Shown here in pieces: positions 9,314 through 17,292 of a stretch of DNA of 64,000 nucleotides. Source of the stretch: Kitasatospora sp. NBC_00458. GTDB taxonomy: Bacteria; Actinomycetota; Actinomycetes; Streptomycetales; Streptomycetaceae. The DNA lies in NCBI RefSeq assembly GCF_036013975.1, contig NZ_CP107904.1, positions 2,046,001 through 2,110,000 of the forward strand, given 5' to 3'. Positions within the stretch are counted from its first letter, which is position 1. Every line of letters begins with the position of its first letter. Under the pieces are notes generated by a model, which had not been told where the DNA came from, did not search any database, and saw only the letters and a list, made by a program, of their open reading frames with translations. A program made the translations under genes and the position numbers.

Positions 9314-11065
9314 TCAGCCCTGGCTCTTCGACGGGTCCTTGAGGCCGATGACGGCCATGTCGATCATGCCCGCGTAGCCGGAGTTGCCGAACGCGCCGGC
9401 CACGTTGGTGCCGACCAGCAGGGGGCGGCGCTGCCACATCAGCGGGACGGCGGGGGCCTTCTTCATCAGGTCCTCGTCCAGCTGCGACCAGGCCTTGTTA
9501 GCCTCGTTGACGTCCGTCATGGCCGCGATCTGGTCCATCCGGTCCATCGTGGCCTGGTCACGGAACTGGCTGTAGTTGCCCTGGTTGCCCTTCTCCTTGA
9601 TGGTCCGGCCGTCGAAGAGGAACGGGAAGAAGGTCGCGGCGGACGGGTAGTCCGGGCACCAGCCCTGGATGAGCAGGTCGGGGGCGTTCTTGATGTCGCC
9701 GACGGTGTCCGCGAAGGCCGACGGGTCGACCGTGTTGACGGTGACCTGGATGCCGGACTTGCTCAGCGACTGCTGGAGGGCCTCGCCGCGGGTCTTGTCA
9801 CCGAGGGAGACGGTGAGCGAGAGCTTGAGGTCGGTCTTGCCGGCCGCCTTCAGCAGCTCCTTGGCCTTCTCCGGGTCGCCGGTGGCCGGGATCTTCAGCG
9901 GGTCGGCCTTGGTGCCGCCGTTCAGCGACGGCGGCAGGAAGGAGGTGGCGACGTCGGCCATCGCGGGGCCGCCGAACGCGGTGACCTGGCTCTCCCGGTC
10001 GACGGCCCACATCATCGCCTCGCGGACCTTCGGGTCGTCGAACGGCGCCTTGGAGGTGTTCAGGTAGAGGCTGTCGGTACAGCCGGTGCGCTCGGCCACC
10101 ATGCGGGCCTTGACGTCCGCCTTGGGCAGCACCTTCGGCACGGACTCGGGGCGCATCCACGGCATCTCGATGGCGGAGGCGTCGGCGCCGTCGCTGGCGA
10201 TCACCCGGTCGTCGGCCTGGCCGCCCTTGAGGCCCTGGGTCACCACGATCTTGTCGGGGTAGGCCTTGCGGACCGGGTCGCTGGCGGCGTCCCAGTTGGT
10301 GTTGCGGACCAGCACGAGCTGCTTGCCGCGGTCGTAGGTCTCGATCTTGTACGGGCCGGAGGAGAACGGCCGGATGTCGTACTGGGTGCCCTTCTCCTGG
10401 GCCTGCGGCACCGGGGAGAAGGTCGGCAGGGTGGCGGTGTAGGCGAACTCGGCGACCGGGCGCTTGAGGCGGAAGACGATGGTCTTGTCGTCCGGCGTCT
10501 CGATGCTCGGCAGGTGCTCGCCGGTCAGCGGGCCCTTGTAGTTCTCGCCGCCGGCCAGGTACTGGACGGCGTAGTCGGGGCCGCCGGTGAGGTCCGGGGA
10601 GAAGGAGCGCTCGACGTTGTACTTGACGTCGGCGGACTTGATCGGGGTGCCGTCCTCGTACTTGAGGCCGTCCTTCAGGGTGAAGGTCCAGGTCTTGCCG
10701 CCGTCCGAGGGGCGGCCGGTGTCGGTGGCGAGGTCGGGGACGATCTCGTTGCCGGCGGCGCCCGGCTCGGCCTTGAAGGTCACCAGGGTGCGGTAGATCA
10801 GGCGGGTGCCGAAGTCCATGTGCGGCAGCACCCAGTTGCGGGCCGGGTCGAGGTGGGCGAAGTCCTGGTTGGTCAGCACGGTGAGGGTGCCGCCCTTGAC
10901 CGGCGTGCCGCCGATGATCGTGCCGCTCTCGGCACCCGGGCCCTTGGTGGAGCTCGGCGCGGCGTCCCCGCCGGTGTCGCTCTTGTCCTTCGCACAGGCC
11001 CCGAGGCCGAGGGTCAGTGTCGCCGCAATGGCCGCCGCGAGGGCCGCCTGGGTACGCCTGGTCAT
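9314..11065 (-). CDS. dppA: Peptide-binding lipoprotein of the ABC importer, DppA type
   Basis: A 583-residue family 5 extracytoplasmic solute-binding protein, first gene of the importer operon. The lipobox LGAC ends at Cys24, so it is anchored as a lipoprotein. The family pattern is clear (RNWVLPHMDFGTRLIYRTL; DGLKYEDGTPIKSADVKYN). The ATG at 11063-11065 is chosen because a GGAG element lies 7 bases upstream and it puts the signal peptide at the N-terminus; the in-frame extension upstream covers the promoter. It delivers peptides to DppBC. The divergent Xaa-Pro aminopeptidase could process imported proline-containing peptides. Confidence 0.92.
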   Translation of the reverse strand: MTRRTQAALAAAIAATLTLGLGACAKDKSDTGGDAAPSSTKGPGAESGTIIGGTPVKGGTLTVLTNQDFAHLDPARNWVLPHMDFGTRLIYRTLVTFKAEPGAAGNEIVPDLATDTGRPSDGGKTWTFTLKDGLKYEDGTPIKSADVKYNVERSFSPDLTGGPDYAVQYLAGGENYKGPLTGEHLPSIETPDDKTIVFRLKRPVAEFAYTATLPTFSPVPQAQEKGTQYDIRPFSSGPYKIETYDRGKQLVLVRNTNWDAASDPVRKAYPDKIVVTQGLKGGQADDRVIASDGADASAIEMPWMRPESVPKVLPKADVKARMVAERTGCTDSLYLNTSKAPFDDPKVREAMMWAVDRESQVTAFGGPAMADVATSFLPPSLNGGTKADPLKIPATGDPEKAKELLKAAGKTDLKLSLTVSLGDKTRGEALQQSLSKSGIQVTVNTVDPSAFADTVGDIKNAPDLLIQGWCPDYPSAATFFPFLFDGRTIKEKGNQGNYSQFRDQATMDRMDQIAAMTDVNEANKAWSQLDEDLMKKAPAVPLMWQRRPLLVGTNVAGAFGNSGYAGMIDMAVIGLKDPSKSQG

Positions 11066-11171
11066 GTGCAACTCCGCTGTGGGGGGGCCAGCCGTAACGG
11101 CCCGTCGTCCGCCCCGGGGTGATCCGGGACCCTGCCGGGAGGGCGACCTCAGGGGGTCTAGCCGCTCCGTG

Positions 11172-11212
11172 GTGTGACCCGTAACATAGTAATGTGAAAT
11201 TGCACTGCACAA
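11172..11212 (-). promoter_or_regulatory. Promoter of the peptide importer operon with candidate operators
   Basis: On the minus strand, -35 TTGTGC (11207-11212) and -10 TATGTT (11183-11188) have an 18-base spacer. Inside the spacer is the 9-mer read as ATGTGAAAT on the plus strand (11192-11200), and GTGTGACCC (11172-11180) covers the predicted start site. Both 9-mers also stand upstream of the M6 protease. The arrangement fits repression at this promoter. The untranslated leader to dppA would be about 110 bases. Confidence 0.55.
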
Positions 11213-11339
11213 GAGGTGACGCGACCCGTTACCGAGCTGTGTCCGTGCCGCCCCCTCGCCCCGATCGGCCGACGCCCAACCCGCAAGGCTCCGATCAGGG
11301 AAACCCCGTTCCAGGAAGCCCCGCTTAGGAGTACCCCCG

Positions 11340-12815
11340 GTGACCCTCCGTCAGACCGGCCTCAACACCGGCAGCCACGACCTCCCCGTCTCCCCCGCCC
11401 TCAACGCCTTCATGGGCACCTCCTGGGCCCCGACCCCGCTCCCCGCCGAGAACCGGGTCCCCGCCCACGCCGCCCTGCCCGGCCGCCACGCCCGGCTCTC
11501 CGCCGCCTTCCCCGGCGAGCGCCTGATCGTCCCCGCCGGCCGGCTGAAGGTCCGCAGCAACGACTGCGACTACCGCTTCCGCCCGCACAGCGCCTACGCC
11601 TGGCTCACCGGCCTCACCGGCGAGGACCAGGTCGGCCACGTCATCGTCCTGGAGCCCACCGGCCCCGAGGGCCACGAGCCCGTCCTCTACCTGCGCCCCC
11701 GCTCCGTCCGCGGCGGCGACCCGGTCCGCGGCGCCGAGTTCTTCCGGGACCGCCGCTACGGCGAGTTCTGGGTCGGCCGGCGCCCCGACCTCGACGAGGC
11801 CGCCCGGCTCACCGGCGTGCGCGCCGAGCACCTCGACGACCTCGACAAGCTGCTCGCCGGCCCCCAGCCCGCCACCCGCGTCCTCGCCGGCGTCGACTCC
11901 GAGCTCGACACCGCCGCCGGCCGCCCCGGCGCCGCCGCGCGGATCGACTCCGACGCCGCCCTGGCCGCCGTCCTCTCCGAGCTGCGCCTGGTCAAGGACA
12001 CCTGGGAGGTGGAGCAGCTCCAGCTCTCCGTCGACCACACCGTGCTCGGCTTCGAGGACGTCGTCCGCGCACTGCCCGCCGCGTTCCGCCACCACCGCGG
12101 CGAGCGCTGGATCGAGGGCGTCTTCAACCTGCGCGCCCGCGCCGAGGGCAACGGCACCGGCTACGAGACCATCGCCGCCTCCGGCGCGCACGCCTGCGTG
12201 CTGCACTGGATCCGCAACGACGGCGCCCTCGACCCGAACGCGCTGCTGCTGCTGGACGCCGGTGTGGAGACCGACACCCTCTACACCGCCGACATCACCC
12301 GCACCCTCCCGCTGAACGGCACCTTCACCGCGGTCCAGCGCCAGGCCTACGAGCTGGTCCTGGCCGCCCAGCAGGCCGGCATCGACACCCTGCGCCCGGG
12401 CGCCCGCTTCCGCGACTTCCACACCGCCGCCGCGCGCGTCATCGCCGAGGGCCTCGCCGACTGGGGCATCCTGCCGGTCTCCGCCGAGGAGGCCCTGGCC
12501 GACGACAGCGGCCTCTACCGCCGCTACACCCTCTGCGGCACCGGCCACATGCTCGGCCTCGACGTCCACGACTGCGCCAAGGCCCGCGCCGAGACCTACC
12601 TCGACGGCGTCCTGGAGGAGGGCCACGTCCTCACCGTCGAGCCCGGCCTCTACCTCCAGCCCGACGACGAGACCCTCCCGGCGGAGCTGCGCGGGATCGG
12701 CATCCGGATCGAGGACGACCTCGTCATCACCTCCGACGGGGCCCGCCTGATGTCCGGCGCCCTGCCGCGCACCGTCGACGGCATCGAGTCCTGGATGGCC
12801 GGCCTGCTCGCCTGA
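11340..12815 (+). CDS. pepP: Xaa-Pro aminopeptidase (aminopeptidase P)
   Basis: A 491-residue M24-family metallopeptidase that removes the N-terminal residue from peptides with proline in second position. The N-terminal domain of about 200 residues is followed by the pita-bread catalytic domain with the five metal ligands D306 (LLLLDAGVE), D318 (TADITRT), H403 (CGTGHMLG), E434 (TVEPGLY) and E458 (IRIEDD). No signal peptide is seen, so it is cytoplasmic. The GTG start has AGGAG (11327-11331) at 8 bases. It is divergent from the peptide importer and may share control with it, fitting intracellular breakdown of imported Xaa-Pro peptides. Confidence 0.93.
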   Translation: MTLRQTGLNTGSHDLPVSPALNAFMGTSWAPTPLPAENRVPAHAALPGRHARLSAAFPGERLIVPAGRLKVRSNDCDYRFRPHSAYAWLTGLTGEDQVGHVIVLEPTGPEGHEPVLYLRPRSVRGGDPVRGAEFFRDRRYGEFWVGRRPDLDEAARLTGVRAEHLDDLDKLLAGPQPATRVLAGVDSELDTAAGRPGAAARIDSDAALAAVLSELRLVKDTWEVEQLQLSVDHTVLGFEDVVRALPAAFRHHRGERWIEGVFNLRARAEGNGTGYETIAASGAHACVLHWIRNDGALDPNALLLLDAGVETDTLYTADITRTLPLNGTFTAVQRQAYELVLAAQQAGIDTLRPGARFRDFHTAAARVIAEGLADWGILPVSAEEALADDSGLYRRYTLCGTGHMLGLDVHDCAKARAETYLDGVLEEGHVLTVEPGLYLQPDDETLPAELRGIGIRIEDDLVITSDGARLMSGALPRTVDGIESWMAGLLA

Positions 12816-12860
12816 CCGGCACCGGCCCGGCCCGCGACGGCCCGGCCCGCGGCAGGGGGA

Positions 12861-13190
12861 TCAGGCGACCTTGATCGTCCGGTCCCCCTGCCGCACGGTG
12901 ACCTCCACCTCGCCCCCGATCGCGGCGGCGTACGCCCGCAGGTTGTCCAGGCTGTCCACCTGCCCGTGCTCGATCTGCGAGACCCGCGCCTGGCTCACCC
13001 CCAGCACCCCGGCCACCTCCTTCTGCGTCAGCCCCGCCTTCCGCCGCAGCTCGGCCAGCTCGTACCCGCGGATCCGCGCCAGCGTCTCCCGCCGGATCCG
13101 CGCCCGGTCCGCCACCGCCTCCGGCGAAGCCAGCGCGGGAAACCGCTCCATGGCCTCCGCCCGCACCTCAGTCCAGCTCCGGCCCTTCAT
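12861..13190 (-). CDS. HigA-like antitoxin, XRE helix-turn-helix protein
   Basis: A 109-residue protein with a central Xre/Cro-type helix-turn-helix (LTQKEVAGVLGVSQARVSQI, about 54-73) and a longer N-terminal region rich in Arg/Glu helices. Its ATG overlaps the end of the RelE/HigB-like gene by 4 bases. Toxin-first order and an XRE-type partner match HigBA modules, in which the antitoxin binds the toxin and represses the shared promoter. Identification as an antitoxin rests on this arrangement. Confidence 0.75.
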   Translation of the reverse strand: MKGRSWTEVRAEAMERFPALASPEAVADRARIRRETLARIRGYELAELRRKAGLTQKEVAGVLGVSQARVSQIEHGQVDSLDNLRAYAAAIGGEVEVTVRQGDRTIKVA

Positions 13191-13558
13191 GCCCACTCGC
13201 CCTCTCGCCGTTCCCCGACGTACGTTGCGTACCGCTCCTCCGCCAGGGGAATGGCTTTCTCGTACCATTCCGACCAACGACCTGACTTGTCCCCTGCCAC
13301 GAGGATGATCGCCTCCCGCTGCTTGTCGAAGACGAACAGCATCCGTACCTCGCTTGCGCCGGCCGAGCCCGGCCTCAGTTCCTTGAGGTTGTGCAGACGG
13401 CTCCGGTGGATCCGGTCCACCGCAGGACGCCCCAGGGTCGGACCTTCCTCGGCGAGCAGATCGAGCGCTTCCAGGATGTTGCCCGCAGTCTTCGGGTCGT
13501 CCTCGCAGATCCGCAAGTACCACTCCTCCACCGGGGCCAGCAGTGTGATCTCCCACAT
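13187..13558 (-). CDS. HigB/RelE-like toxin (phage Gp49-like family)
   Basis: A 123-residue basic protein beginning MWEITLLAPVEEWYLRI, with the pattern of HigB/Gp49-like members of the RelE superfamily: a central RLHNLKELR segment and a strand MLFVFDKQREAIILVAGDKS, then a WSEWYEKAI helix. In this family the toxin is a ribosome-dependent mRNA endonuclease. It is the first gene of a two-gene leftward operon with the XRE antitoxin. The ATG at 13556-13558 sits close to a promoter-like element. Activity cannot be confirmed from sequence. Confidence 0.72.
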   Translation of the reverse strand: MWEITLLAPVEEWYLRICEDDPKTAGNILEALDLLAEEGPTLGRPAVDRIHRSRLHNLKELRPGSAGASEVRMLFVFDKQREAIILVAGDKSGRWSEWYEKAIPLAEERYATYVGERREGEWA

Positions 13559-13567
13559 GGCACCGAC

Positions 13568-13584
13568 TTAAGTACGCGCTTATA
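13568..13584 (-). promoter_or_regulatory. Candidate operator of the HigBA pair
   Basis: TTAAGTACGCGCTTATA is an AT-rich imperfect inverted repeat (TAAG and CTTA arms around a CG-rich centre) 10 bases upstream of the toxin ATG. It overlaps a minus-strand TATAAG element. This is where the antitoxin would be expected to bind for autoregulation. Confidence 0.4.
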
Positions 13585-13687
13585 CGGTACCGCTCGGATT
13601 CCACTGCGAACCACCCCTGCGGGGGATGGTGCTGCCCGGCGTGCACGCCCCGGTGGTGCGCCCTGGCGCGATGGGATGATCGGCTGC

Positions 13688-14098
13688 ATGACTGGAGCCG
13701 GTACGGAGATGCTGACGCCCGCCGAGGCGGTGGAGCGGTCGGGGTTCAGCCTCGACACCTTGCGGTACTACGAGCGGATCGGCCTGCTGGACGCCGTGCA
13801 GCGGGACCGCACCGGGCGGCGCCTGTTCAGCGAGCACGACCTCGCCTGGCTCGGCATGCTGCGGTGCCTGCGGGACACCGGCATGCCGATCGCGGGCATG
13901 CTGCGGTTCACCGAACTCGCACGCGCCGGGGACGCCACGGTCGCCGAGCGGCTGGCCGTGCTGGAGGAGCACGACGCCCGGGTCGAGGCGCAGATCGCCC
14001 ACCTGCGGCGGCAGCAGGGCCACATCCGCCGCAAGATCGGCCACTACCGCTCCGTGCTCACCGACCAGCCCCGCGAGCCTGCCGCCACAGCTCCTTGA
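13688..14098 (+). CDS. MerR-family transcriptional regulator
   Basis: A 136-residue MerR-family regulator: a helix-turn-helix with the family pattern SGFSLDTLRYYERIGLLDAV (17-36), a second recognition part (RLFSEHDLAWLGMLRCLRDTGM) and a C-terminal coiled dimerisation helix (HDARVEAQIAHLRRQQG). No cysteine pair suggestive of metal binding is present. The ATG at 13688 is used, although its ribosome binding site is weak. The last 41 bases overlap the end of the oppositely oriented nitronate monooxygenase gene. Target genes are not evident; similar regulators often sit beside oxidoreductases they control. Confidence 0.82.
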   Translation: MTGAGTEMLTPAEAVERSGFSLDTLRYYERIGLLDAVQRDRTGRRLFSEHDLAWLGMLRCLRDTGMPIAGMLRFTELARAGDATVAERLAVLEEHDARVEAQIAHLRRQQGHIRRKIGHYRSVLTDQPREPAATAP

Positions 14099-15098
14099 CG
14101 AGCTCCGCCGCCGGACCGACGAGCGCCGCCCGGTGGCCCGTCCCGGCCCACAGGTGCATCGCCCCGGTGTCCCCCCGCCGGGCCGCCGCCGCGCGCAGCG
14201 GCGCCGTCAGGTGGTGCACCTCCGGGTAGGCGGCCGGGGCGTACGGCCCGTACCGGTCGATGAACGCGTTGCGCAGGCCGCGCGCCGGGCGGCCGGTGAA
14301 CGCCCTGGTCACCGCCGTCTCGTCGAACTCCGTGAGCGCCGCCCGGTGCGCCGCCGACGCCCCGGACTCGTCCGCGCGCAGCAGCGCCGTCCCGAGCTGG
14401 ACGGCGACCGCCCCGGCCCGCAGTGCGCCCGCGACCGCGGGGCCGTCCGCCAGCCCGCCGGCGGCGATCAGCGGCAGTCCGGTCACCGCCCGTACGGCGG
14501 CGAGCAGGTCGAGCAGCGGCCGGTCCCCCGGCAGGTCCGCCGCCCGGTGGGTGGCCCGGTGCCCGCCGGCCTCCGGCCCCTGCACGCAGAGCGCGTCCAT
14601 CCCGACGGCCTCGGCCCGCCGCGCCTCCTCGGGGGTGGTCACGGTGCCGACCTGGAACGTGCCCGCCGCCCGCAGCGCCCGCGCCTCCTCGGCGGAGGGC
14701 AGCCCGAAGGTGTAGGACACCACCGGGACGGGGTCGGCGAGCAGTGCGGCGACCTTGGCGTCCCAGTCGTCCCGGTCGGGTGCGACCTCCTCCGGCAGCG
14801 AGACGCCGTGCCGCTGCGCCTCCGGCCGGAGCCGGTCCCGGTAGGCGGCGACGGCCGCCGGGTCGCCCGGCCCGGCGGGCACGAAGAGGTTGACGCCGAA
14901 GGGGCGGTCCGTGGTCTCCCGGACCAGGCGGACCTGTTCGGCCACGGCGGCGGCGCTCTTGTAGCCGGCGGCCAGGAAGCCGAGTCCGCCCGCCCCGTTC
15001 ACCGCGGCGACCAGCTCCGGCGTGGACGCCCCGCCCGCCATCGGGGCGGCGATCACGGGCACGGCGAGTCGGTCGAGTTCGTCGGGTCGGACGGCCAT
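14058..15098 (-). CDS. Nitronate monooxygenase-like FMN flavoprotein
   Basis: A 346-residue TIM-barrel flavoprotein of the nitronate monooxygenase / 2-nitropropane dioxygenase family. The N-terminus has the family pattern PVIAAPMAGGASTPELVAAV, and the FMN phosphate-binding part is LIAAGGLADGPAVAGALRAG with AVQLGTALL. The conserved GPEAGGHRAT segment carries the expected active-site His. The ATG at 15096-15098 is preceded by GGAGG at 8 bases. In the family these enzymes oxidise alkyl nitronates such as propionate 3-nitronate. The 41-base tail overlap with merR is unusual. Confidence 0.85.
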   Translation of the reverse strand: MAVRPDELDRLAVPVIAAPMAGGASTPELVAAVNGAGGLGFLAAGYKSAAAVAEQVRLVRETTDRPFGVNLFVPAGPGDPAAVAAYRDRLRPEAQRHGVSLPEEVAPDRDDWDAKVAALLADPVPVVSYTFGLPSAEEARALRAAGTFQVGTVTTPEEARRAEAVGMDALCVQGPEAGGHRATHRAADLPGDRPLLDLLAAVRAVTGLPLIAAGGLADGPAVAGALRAGAVAVQLGTALLRADESGASAAHRAALTEFDETAVTRAFTGRPARGLRNAFIDRYGPYAPAAYPEVHHLTAPLRAAAARRGDTGAMHLWAGTGHRAALVGPAAELVKELWRQARGAGR

Positions 15099-15181
15099 CC
15101 GGGGATCCTCCACCCACGTGTCACAGCGCGGCTCGAACGGCCACCACCCTACGCCCCGGCGGGTCCGGGCCCGGCGCCGGA

Positions 15182-15838
15182 TCAGCCCCCCGCCCCGCGC
15201 CGGATCAGCCCCCTGGCCCGCGCCTCCCGGACCGCCGCCGTGCGCGACTCCACCCCCAACTTGGTGTAGACGTGCACCAGGTGCGACTTCACGGTGGCCT
15301 GGCTCAGGTGCAGCTCGCGGCTGATCTGCTGGTTGGTCAGCCCGTCGGCGACCAGCCCCAGCACCTCGGTCTCGCGGGCGCTGAGCGCGGCCGCGGGCGT
15401 CCGCATCCGCTCCAGCAGCCGGTCCGCCACGGTGGCCGCCAGCGCCGTCCGCCCGGCCGCGGCGGCGCGGACCGCCCTGGCCAGCTCCTCCGGCGGCGCG
15501 TCCTTCAGCAGGTACCCGGTGGCACCGGCCTCCAGTGCCGGCAGGGTGTCGGCGTCGCTGTCGTACGTGGTGACGACCAGCACCCGCGGCGCCCCCTCGC
15601 CCCGGGCGGTGATCGCGGCGGTGGCCTGGGCGCCGTTCATCGCCGCCCCCGGCCCGAACTGGAGGTCCATCAGGACCACGTCGACGCCCGGGTCCGCCGC
15701 CAGTTCGACGGCCCGCTCGGCGGTCGCGGCCTCCGCGACGATCGCGAAGTCCGGTTCGCTCTCCAGGACGGCCCGCAGCCCGGCCCGGACCACGGGGTGG
15801 TCGTCGGCGAGCAGCAGGCGGATCACGCCGTCGGTCAT
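15182..15838 (-). CDS. NarL/LuxR-type response regulator
   Basis: A 218-residue response regulator. The receiver domain has acidic residues D12 and D13, phospho-acceptor D58 (VVLMDLQ) and the lysine in GYLLKDAPP. The C-terminal LuxR-type helix-turn-helix is LSARETEVLGLVADGLTNQQ and onwards. It overlaps the histidine kinase gene by 4 bases at its start and forms a pair with it. The ABC exporter divergent from the kinase is the likely target, as is common for actinobacterial NarL pairs. Confidence 0.92.
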   Translation of the reverse strand: MTDGVIRLLLADDHPVVRAGLRAVLESEPDFAIVAEAATAERAVELAADPGVDVVLMDLQFGPGAAMNGAQATAAITARGEGAPRVLVVTTYDSDADTLPALEAGATGYLLKDAPPEELARAVRAAAAGRTALAATVADRLLERMRTPAAALSARETEVLGLVADGLTNQQISRELHLSQATVKSHLVHVYTKLGVESRTAAVREARARGLIRRGAGG

Positions 15839-17118
15839 GCGGGTTCCTCCGTCGTGGCGGCGGGCACCGGCAGCAGCACGGCCAGCGCCGTACCCTCCCC
15901 CGGGGCGGACTCGACCGCGAAGGTGCCGCCGAGCGCCCTGGCCCGGGCCCGCATCGACGGCAGCCCGAACCCGCCGCCCCCTGCCGCACCCGCACCCGTC
16001 CCCGAAGCCGTACCCGCGTCCGGGCCCGAGCCCGGGCCCGGACCCACGCCCGGGCCCGCTCTCGTGCCCACCGCCGCCGGGTCGAAGCCCGCCCCGTCGT
16101 CCACCAGGTCCAGCGCGACCTCCCCCGCCATGAAGCTGAGCGTCATCTCCGCACGGCCGGCCCCCGCGTGCTGCACCGCGTTGCCGAGCGCCGACTGCGC
16201 GATCCGCAGCAGCGCCACCTCGTGCGGCACGGGCAGCCGGACCCTCTCCCCGGAGACGTGCAGCCGCACCGGCAGCCCGCTGTGCGCCGTGGTCGTGGCG
16301 CAGAGCCGCTCCAGGGCGTCGGGCAGCGAGCCGCTCTCCAGGTCGGCCGGGGTTAGCCCGCGGACGAAGCGGCGCGCCTCGGCGAGGTTGTCCTGGGCGG
16401 CCTGCCGGGCCTGTTCGACGTACTCCGCGGCGGGCCCGGTCCGCTCGGGCAGGGCCCGCTGCGCGGCCCGGAGCAGCAGCTGGATGCTGGAGAGGCTCTG
16501 CGCGAGGGTGTCGTGGATCTCCCGGGCGAGCCGTTCGCGTTCCGCGAGGACGCCGGCCGCGTGGTGGGCGGCGGCGAGGTCGGCGCGGGCGGCGGTCAGC
16601 TCGTCGATGAGGCGGCGCCGTTCCTCGCTCTCCCGGTAGAGCGCCTGGTAGCCGAGGACGGTCGCGGTGGCGACGGCGGCCCCCAGCAGCGGCCCGATCG
16701 CGGCCGCGACGCTGGCGGCGTGCTGGTGCGCCGAGTAGGCGGTGATGGCGGCGACCGCGGTGAGCAGCACCGCGGCCGGCCCGGCCCGGCGGCCGAGCAG
16801 GTGGAGTTGGAGGAAGTACAGCGGGAAGGCCAGCCAGACCCCGTCCGGGGTGGCGACGAGCACGCCCGCCCAGGTGAGGCCGAGCAGCGCCAGCCAGAGC
16901 CCGGCGGCCCGGCGGGAGCGGCCGACGGCGCCGATCAGCGGTCCGGCCGCGTAGACGGCGGCCATCGCGGTCGCCGCCGCGGCGACGGCCGCGAGGTCGG
17001 CGCCCCGGCCGGCGGCGGCCCGCGCGACGGCGAGCGCGAGCAGTCCCGCCACCAGCAGGTGCAGACAGGCCCGGAGTGCTCGGGCGACGGGGGTGGTTCG
17101 TGGTCGTTCGGTCGCCAT
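15835..17118 (-). CDS. Sensor histidine kinase of the NarL-partner type
   Basis: A 427-residue membrane kinase. About five hydrophobic helices occupy residues 15-160. The dimerisation/phospho-acceptor domain has H202 in EIHDTLAQSLSSIQ (HisKA_3). The ATP-binding domain has the N box near ALGNAVQHA and the G1 box DLVDDGAGFD. Between the G1 and G2 boxes is a Gly/Pro/Ala-rich insert (about 351-383) made of repeated GP/GA codons, absent from typical family members. The ATG at 17118 is used; it overlaps the response regulator by 4 bases. Divergent promoter space of 174 bases is shared with an ABC exporter. Confidence 0.9.
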   Translation of the reverse strand: MATERPRTTPVARALRACLHLLVAGLLALAVARAAAGRGADLAAVAAAATAMAAVYAAGPLIGAVGRSRRAAGLWLALLGLTWAGVLVATPDGVWLAFPLYFLQLHLLGRRAGPAAVLLTAVAAITAYSAHQHAASVAAAIGPLLGAAVATATVLGYQALYRESEERRRLIDELTAARADLAAAHHAAGVLAERERLAREIHDTLAQSLSSIQLLLRAAQRALPERTGPAAEYVEQARQAAQDNLAEARRFVRGLTPADLESGSLPDALERLCATTTAHSGLPVRLHVSGERVRLPVPHEVALLRIAQSALGNAVQHAGAGRAEMTLSFMAGEVALDLVDDGAGFDPAAVGTRAGPGVGPGPGSGPDAGTASGTGAGAAGGGGFGLPSMRARARALGGTFAVESAPGEGTALAVLLPVPAATTEEPA

Positions 17119-17292
17119 CCGTCCAGGGTAGGGTCCGCGGCGCCGTCGGGCATCAATCAAAAGGTTGAACTCCGCTTCGGCCCTTCGATGCGGAGGATCC
17201 AATCCCCGGTGCGATGCCCGGGCACCCCCGTCTCGACCACTCTGGTCAGTGTCGGAAGCCGCGTCGGGAAGCATCGGGAAGTAGGGCCGAAG

